Part shown: positions 60,420-64,000 of the stretch, piece by piece
Numbering within the stretch: the stretch's first letter is position 1
Layout of the letters: the number at the start of each line of letters is the position of its first letter
Source of the DNA: Parvibaculaceae bacterium Mf 1.05b.01
GTDB lineage: Bacteria; Pseudomonadota; Alphaproteobacteria; Parvibaculales; Parvibaculaceae
DNA: 64,000 bases
Direction of reading: 5' to 3'
Assembly: GCA_000509225.1 (NCBI GenBank)
Contig: BAOK01000001.1
Span: 248,001 to 312,000 of the forward strand
Made by a program: the position numbers and the translations under genes
Notes under the pieces: model-generated
Seen by the model: only the letters and a program-made list of their open reading frames with translations
Told to the model about the DNA's origin: nothing
The model's database searches: none

Positions 60420-61223
60420 CTACGCTGGTGTCTGACCCATCCAGGGTGGGTTGCGTCCTATTTGTTTTGAGCACATTTCAATTTTCACCAGATCGAGTCC
60501 GCCATGATCTTTCAGAACTTCCTTCACAAATTTTGTGTATGCGTCGCCACGGTGTTCTTCGGTTCCTTTGAATCCGGATCGAATTTTATCTAGCCTATAC
60601 GTGTTGGTCCAACTGGCGAAAAATAGCTGGCAGGTGACAAAAAGCGCGTGGGCTGTTTGCTTCGACGTCTCTGACAGCATGTCCAAATCCGCTGGATTAT
60701 CTCTTGGTAGGTGGCTTTGGGAAACTAAGTCTAGGTGGATCATGGAGCTAGCGCCATCGCTTCCGCGCAAGTTCTTTAATGCGCCAAAAAGAGCGTCCGA
60801 GATTGGTTGCGGTTTGGGAAACCAATTATAAATTTCGGAAGTGACGCCCTCGCCTTTATCAATATGAATTTGAATTGCATTATGCCTTGCGAGTAGGACA
60901 TGCGCGGTGCGCAAAAGTGAGAGCGATGCCATGCGGCTATCTGCCGCCTCACTGTCCAACAACTCTGACTGCTTTGCCCTTTGTTCTTCGTTGAACAACT
61001 CTCGTTGCTGCCCCAGTTGAGCTTGCATTCTGTTGATAGTTAAGAATGCGGCAGCAGCGGCTACTAAAGCTGCTACAATTGTTCCGAAGTCGGTCAGAAG
61101 AATATGAAGCGTTGCTTCAAAGGGTGTTTTCATTAACACCGCAGAAATGCACACTGCGCCGATTGAGAGCGCTACGCCTAAGAAGACATCTCTGCTGAAT
61201 TCAAAATCGAAAATTTCACGCAT
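60420..61223 (-). CDS. Two-helix membrane protein with coiled coil
   Basis: A 267-residue protein. Two membrane helices lie near residues 12-32 and 42-62, followed by a coiled coil (about 65-95, rich in Gln, Glu and Arg) and a largely helical cytoplasmic domain. I do not recognise a family. ATG 61223 has GAAGGA upstream. AT-richer than its neighbours (one sampled line 45% GC), as are the OLD and KTSC genes. It might be the membrane partner of the OLD protein, but that is inference from position only. Confidence 0.65.
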   Translation of the reverse strand: MREIFDFEFSRDVFLGVALSIGAVCISAVLMKTPFEATLHILLTDFGTIVAALVAAAAAFLTINRMQAQLGQQRELFNEEQRAKQSELLDSEAADSRMASLSLLRTAHVLLARHNAIQIHIDKGEGVTSEIYNWFPKPQPISDALFGALKNLRGSDGASSMIHLDLVSQSHLPRDNPADLDMLSETSKQTAHALFVTCQLFFASWTNTYRLDKIRSGFKGTEEHRGDAYTKFVKEVLKDHGGLDLVKIEMCSKQIGRNPPWMGQTPA

Positions 61224-61276
61224 ATGGTTTCCTTCTAAAAGTTTGGACGCCATGTTACTGAAATTTTGAGTTTTCC

Positions 61277-63595
61277 CTAAGGCCCTTTACGCCGCCTCGG
61301 TTTTGTCTGGCCGGACTTTTTGAACGTCCGGGTGCCGGCCTTGCCCTGTGCTGAGCGGGCGAGAGGGCGGTCTTTTTCGCCGGCAGCGGCGACGGCGCTT
61401 TGGCGCGCAAACGGGTCGTCGGCGATGGCGAGTTCCGTCTGTTCCAGGCGGTGGATTTCGTCGCGCAGGCGCGCGGCTTCCTCGAATTCCAGATCCGCAG
61501 CGGCGTCCTTCATGCGCTTTTCCATGTCCTGAATGTGCGCGCGCAGATTGTGGCCGACGAGTTCCACGGTCTCATCGCCCGTGTCGACCATCACATGGTC
61601 TTTCTCGTACATGCTCTCCATGATGTCGCCGATATTCTTGCGAATGCTTTCCGGCGTGATGCCGTGTTGCTTGTTATACGCTTCCTGCTTCTCCCGCCGG
61701 CGGGCGGTCTCGGCGAGCGCGCGCTCCATGGAGCCGGTCACCTTGTCCGCATAGAGGATGACGCGGCCATCCACGTTCCGCGCCGCGCGGCCAATGGTCT
61801 GCACCAGCGAGGTTTCGGACCGCAAAAAGCCTTCCTTGTCCGCATCGAGGATCGCCACCAGCTCGCATTCGGGAATGTCGAGGCCCTCGCGCAGCAGGTT
61901 GATGCCGATCAGCACATCAAAGGCGCCGAGGCGCAGGTCGCGAATGATCTCGATGCGCTCCAGCGTCTCAATGTCGGAATGCATGTAGCGCACGCGGATG
62001 CCCTGCTCATGCATATATTCGGTGAGGTCTTCGGCCATGCGCTTGGTGAGCGTGGTGACGAGAATGCGCCCGCCGCGTGCGGCCACCTGTTTGCACTCGT
62101 CAATCAGATCATCCACCTGGGTGTCGACGGGGCGGATTTCCGTCGGCGGGTCGATAAGGCCTGTGGGGCGGATCACCTGTTCCACGAAGACGCCGCCGGT
62201 GCGCTCCATCTCCCAGGGGCCCGGCGTCGCGGAGACATAGACCGTCTGCGGCCGCATGGCGTTCCATTCCTCAAACTTGAGCGGGCGGTTGTCCACGCAG
62301 CTCGGCAGGCGGAAGCCGAATTCCGCCAGGGTCGATTTCCGCCGGTAGTCGCCGCGATACATGCCGCCGATCTGGGGCACGCTCACATGGCTTTCATCGG
62401 CAAAGATGAGGGCATTGTCCGGGATATATTCAAAGAGCGTCGGCGGCGGCTCGCCGGGCTTGCGGCCGGTGAGGTAGCGGGAATAGTTCTCAATCCCTGC
62501 GCAGCTTCCGGTGGCGAGCATCATCTCAATGTCGAAATTGCAGCGTTGTTCCAGGCGCTGGGCTTCCAGCAGTTTGTTCTGGGCATTGAGTTCATCGAGG
62601 CGCTCGCCGAGCTCCTTTTTGATCTGGGTCGCCGCCTGCTGCAGCGTCGGGCCCGGGGTCACGTGGTGGGAGTTGGCGTAAAGCTTGATGAAGGGGCGGC
62701 GGTCGGTCTTGTGGCCGGTCAGGGGATCGAACTCGACAATCTCCTCCACCTCGTCGCCAAACATGTTGACGCGCCAGGCCCGGTCTTCCAGATGGGCGGG
62801 GAAGATTTCCACCGTGTCGCCGCGCACGCGAAACGTGCCGCGCTGGAAGGCATTGTCGTTGCGCTTATATTGCAGCGCCACGAGGTCGGCGATCAGCTGA
62901 TTGCGGTCAAGCTTGTCGCCCACCTTCACCGTGAACGTCATCTCGGAATAGGTTTCCACCGAGCCGATGCCGTAAATGCAGGAAACGGACGCCACGATGA
63001 TGACATCGTCGCGCTCCAGCAGCGCGCGGGTGGCGGCGTGGCGCATGCGGTCGATCTGCTCGTTGATGGAGCTTTCTTTTTCGATATAGGTGTCCGTGCG
63101 GGCGACATAGGCTTCCGGCTGGTAATAGTCGTAATAGGACACGAAATATTCGACCGCATTGTCCGGGAAGAAGTTTTTGAACTCCCCGTAGAGCTGGGCG
63201 GCGAGCGTCTTGTTCGGCGCGAGGATGATGGCCGGGCGCTGGGTCTGTTCAATCACCTTCGCCATGGTGAAGGTTTTGCCGGAGCCGGTGACGCCGAGGA
63301 GAACCTGATCGCGCTCGCCGTCTTTCACCTGGGTCACGAGTTCCTTGATCGCGGCGGGCTGGTCACCCTTCGGCTCAAATTCCGAGACCAGCTTGAAGGC
63401 AATGCCGCCCTCGGATTTCTCCGGCCGCGCGGGTCTGTGAGGGGTGAAGTCTTCCAGCAGGTCGCCATTTGGCGCGCGCTCGGGCTCGCCTTGCCCGCGC
63501 TTCTGCGGCGTGGGGCTGGTGACGGGCTGCGCGGGCACAAAGGACGCGCCCGGTGCTTCGGCAAATCCCGGCTGATCTGATTTCGGTGAGCTCAT
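61277..63595 (-). CDS. uvrB: Excinuclease ABC subunit B
   Basis: UvrB (about 772 residues), the damage-verification helicase of nucleotide excision repair. Walker A is [10 protein letters not shown], the beta-hairpin region [15 protein letters not shown], and helicase motifs [32 protein letters not shown]; a C-terminal UVR domain ([14 protein letters not shown]) is followed by a basic tail. It has a long N-terminal extension of about 80 residues. ATG 63625 is an alternative start; neither has a clear Shine-Dalgarno. Confidence 0.97.
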   Translation of the reverse strand: MSSPKSDQPGFAEAPGASFVPAQPVTSPTPQKRGQGEPERAPNGDLLEDFTPHRPARPEKSEGGIAFKLVSEFEPKGDQPAAIKELVTQVKDGERDQVLLGVTGSGKTFTMAKVIEQTQRPAIILAPNKTLAAQLYGEFKNFFPDNAVEYFVSYYDYYQPEAYVARTDTYIEKESSINEQIDRMRHAATRALLERDDVIIVASVSCIYGIGSVETYSEMTFTVKVGDKLDRNQLIADLVALQYKRNDNAFQRGTFRVRGDTVEIFPAHLEDRAWRVNMFGDEVEEIVEFDPLTGHKTDRRPFIKLYANSHHVTPGPTLQQAATQIKKELGERLDELNAQNKLLEAQRLEQRCNFDIEMMLATGSCAGIENYSRYLTGRKPGEPPPTLFEYIPDNALIFADESHVSVPQIGGMYRGDYRRKSTLAEFGFRLPSCVDNRPLKFEEWNAMRPQTVYVSATPGPWEMERTGGVFVEQVIRPTGLIDPPTEIRPVDTQVDDLIDECKQVAARGGRILVTTLTKRMAEDLTEYMHEQGIRVRYMHSDIETLERIEIIRDLRLGAFDVLIGINLLREGLDIPECELVAILDADKEGFLRSETSLVQTIGRAARNVDGRVILYADKVTGSMERALAETARRREKQEAYNKQHGITPESIRKNIGDIMESMYEKDHVMVDTGDETVELVGHNLRAHIQDMEKRMKDAAADLEFEEAARLRDEIHRLEQTELAIADDPFARQSAVAAAGEKDRPLARSAQGKAGTRTFKKSGQTKPRRRKGP

Positions 63596-63877
63596 GGGCC
63601 CAATATGGCGCGGAATCACTCCCATTCAAAGGGGGTGAGAGAGACTTCCTGTCAGGATATGTCAGTAATGACTCGGATGCTGTGCCTCGGGGCTTTCTTC
63701 TAGCGCCCTGAGCTCACTGGCCGCTAGGGGCGCATCATTGTCGGCACCGTCCTCCGGGTTAAAAAAGCATTGAGATGGGTGAGACAAAAAAACGCACATT
63801 TATTTTAAGTGTTAGTTCTTTGGTAGTGTGAATTTGCAATTCTATCATGAAATGGGTGTTTATTAGGGAGAAAGCTG

Positions 63878-64000
63878 ATGACTAGGATCCTTTCCGCTGC
63901 ACAGGAACTGCTGGGGCGCTTCACAATCTCCGTCAAGTTCTACGGCGTCATCTCTTTCCTGATTTTGTGCCTTGTGGCCACGTCGACTGTCACGCTTTGG
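63878..64000 (+). CDS. Start of a membrane sensor protein, probably a chemoreceptor (partial)
   Basis: The first 41 codons of a gene cut by the window edge. ATG 63878 has a strong AGGGAG Shine-Dalgarno. The protein begins with a short amphipathic stretch and then a long hydrophobic helix (VKFYGVISFLILCLVATST), the pattern of methyl-accepting chemotaxis proteins and of sensor kinases. The identity is not certain. Confidence 0.6.
   Translation, partial: MTRILSAAQELLGRFTISVKFYGVISFLILCLVATSTVTLW

Noticed and set aside
61400-63580. A 726-codon open frame antisense to uvrB
   Set aside because: Long antisense frames are common over GC-rich genes. uvrB has full family conservation, and the antisense translation is low in normal protein motifs and has no ribosome binding site that I trust.
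63790-63850. TTAA-N7-like sequence upstream of the final gene, possible CtrA site
   Set aside because: Only one half matches TTAA; the other is TTCT. Not enough to call a regulatory site.

Overview
The window is bacterial chromosome from an alphaproteobacterium, most likely in or near the Hyphomicrobiales (Rhizobiales). The grounds are gene content and order: DUF1285 / CoA-pyrophosphatase NUDIX / DUF6111 / CCA-transferase; uvrC-pgsA-moaD-moaE; a MoxR-DUF58-DUF4159-VWA operon; a PetP/PetR-like MarR-OmpR pair beside a branched-chain aminotransferase; and the petABC order of the cytochrome bc1 complex. The genus cannot be fixed from this sequence. Housekeeping genes read at roughly 58-60% GC by eye. 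No rRNA, tRNA, CRISPR array, integrase or classical IS transposase was seen.

Layout. 0-4.8 kb: a NUDIX hydrolase, an amidase, two tandem small secreted paralogues, an SDR and a GNAT acetyltransferase. 4.8-11.6 kb: a minus-strand operon moxR / DUF58 / DUF4159 / VWA. 11.7-15.3 kb: DUF1285, CoA NUDIX, DUF6111, CCA-adding enzyme and an SDR. 15.5-16.1 kb: an orphan, AT-richer PD-(D/E)XK nuclease-like gene. 16.1-19 kb: hemF and hemN divergent, then trmL. 19.2-21.9 kb: petABC with a strong terminator. 22.0-25.2 kb: mtnP-apt-mtnA-class II aldolase, which reads as a complete methylthioadenosine/5'-deoxyadenosine salvage route (DHAP shunt). 25.5-28.7 kb: a soluble double-PAS chemoreceptor, a dienelactone hydrolase and two MaoC hydratases. 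28.7-32.3 kb: ychF, pth, rplY, prs. 32.5-36.6 kb: a lipoprotein, pgeF, a MidA/NDUFAF7 methyltransferase and lgt. 36.8-39.3 kb: ubiK, YbjN, proC and a TetR/COQ9-like gene. 39.3-43.1 kb: histidine kinase, petR, petP and ilvE. 43.1-48.1 kb: moaE, moaD, pgsA, uvrC, folB and a FolM-like SDR. 48.1-51.6 kb: two cation antiporters and a GFA/CENP-V protein. 51.7-57.9 kb: poorly characterised envelope proteins mixed with palindromic repeats. 58.1-61.2 kb: an AT-richer island with an OLD-family ATPase-nuclease. 61.3-63.6 kb: uvrB. The right edge cuts a probable chemoreceptor gene.

Two places deserve most attention. First, at 55.5-57.5 kb five copies of a REP-like palindrome surround a solitary GIY-YIG nuclease gene; two copies in opposite orientation bracket that gene closely, as if gene plus repeats formed a small mobile unit. 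Second, at 57.9-61.2 kb an OLD-family ATPase/TOPRIM gene, a KTSC-domain gene and a two-helix membrane coiled-coil gene lie on one strand at about 45% GC, next to a strongly structured non-coding element. This is a candidate defence locus, but it is not one of the OLD-containing systems I can name (no GajB-like helicase, no reverse transcriptase).

Start codons were chosen from Shine-Dalgarno sequences and family length where these disagreed with the longest open frame. Family assignments come from recognising motifs by eye; no database search was run.
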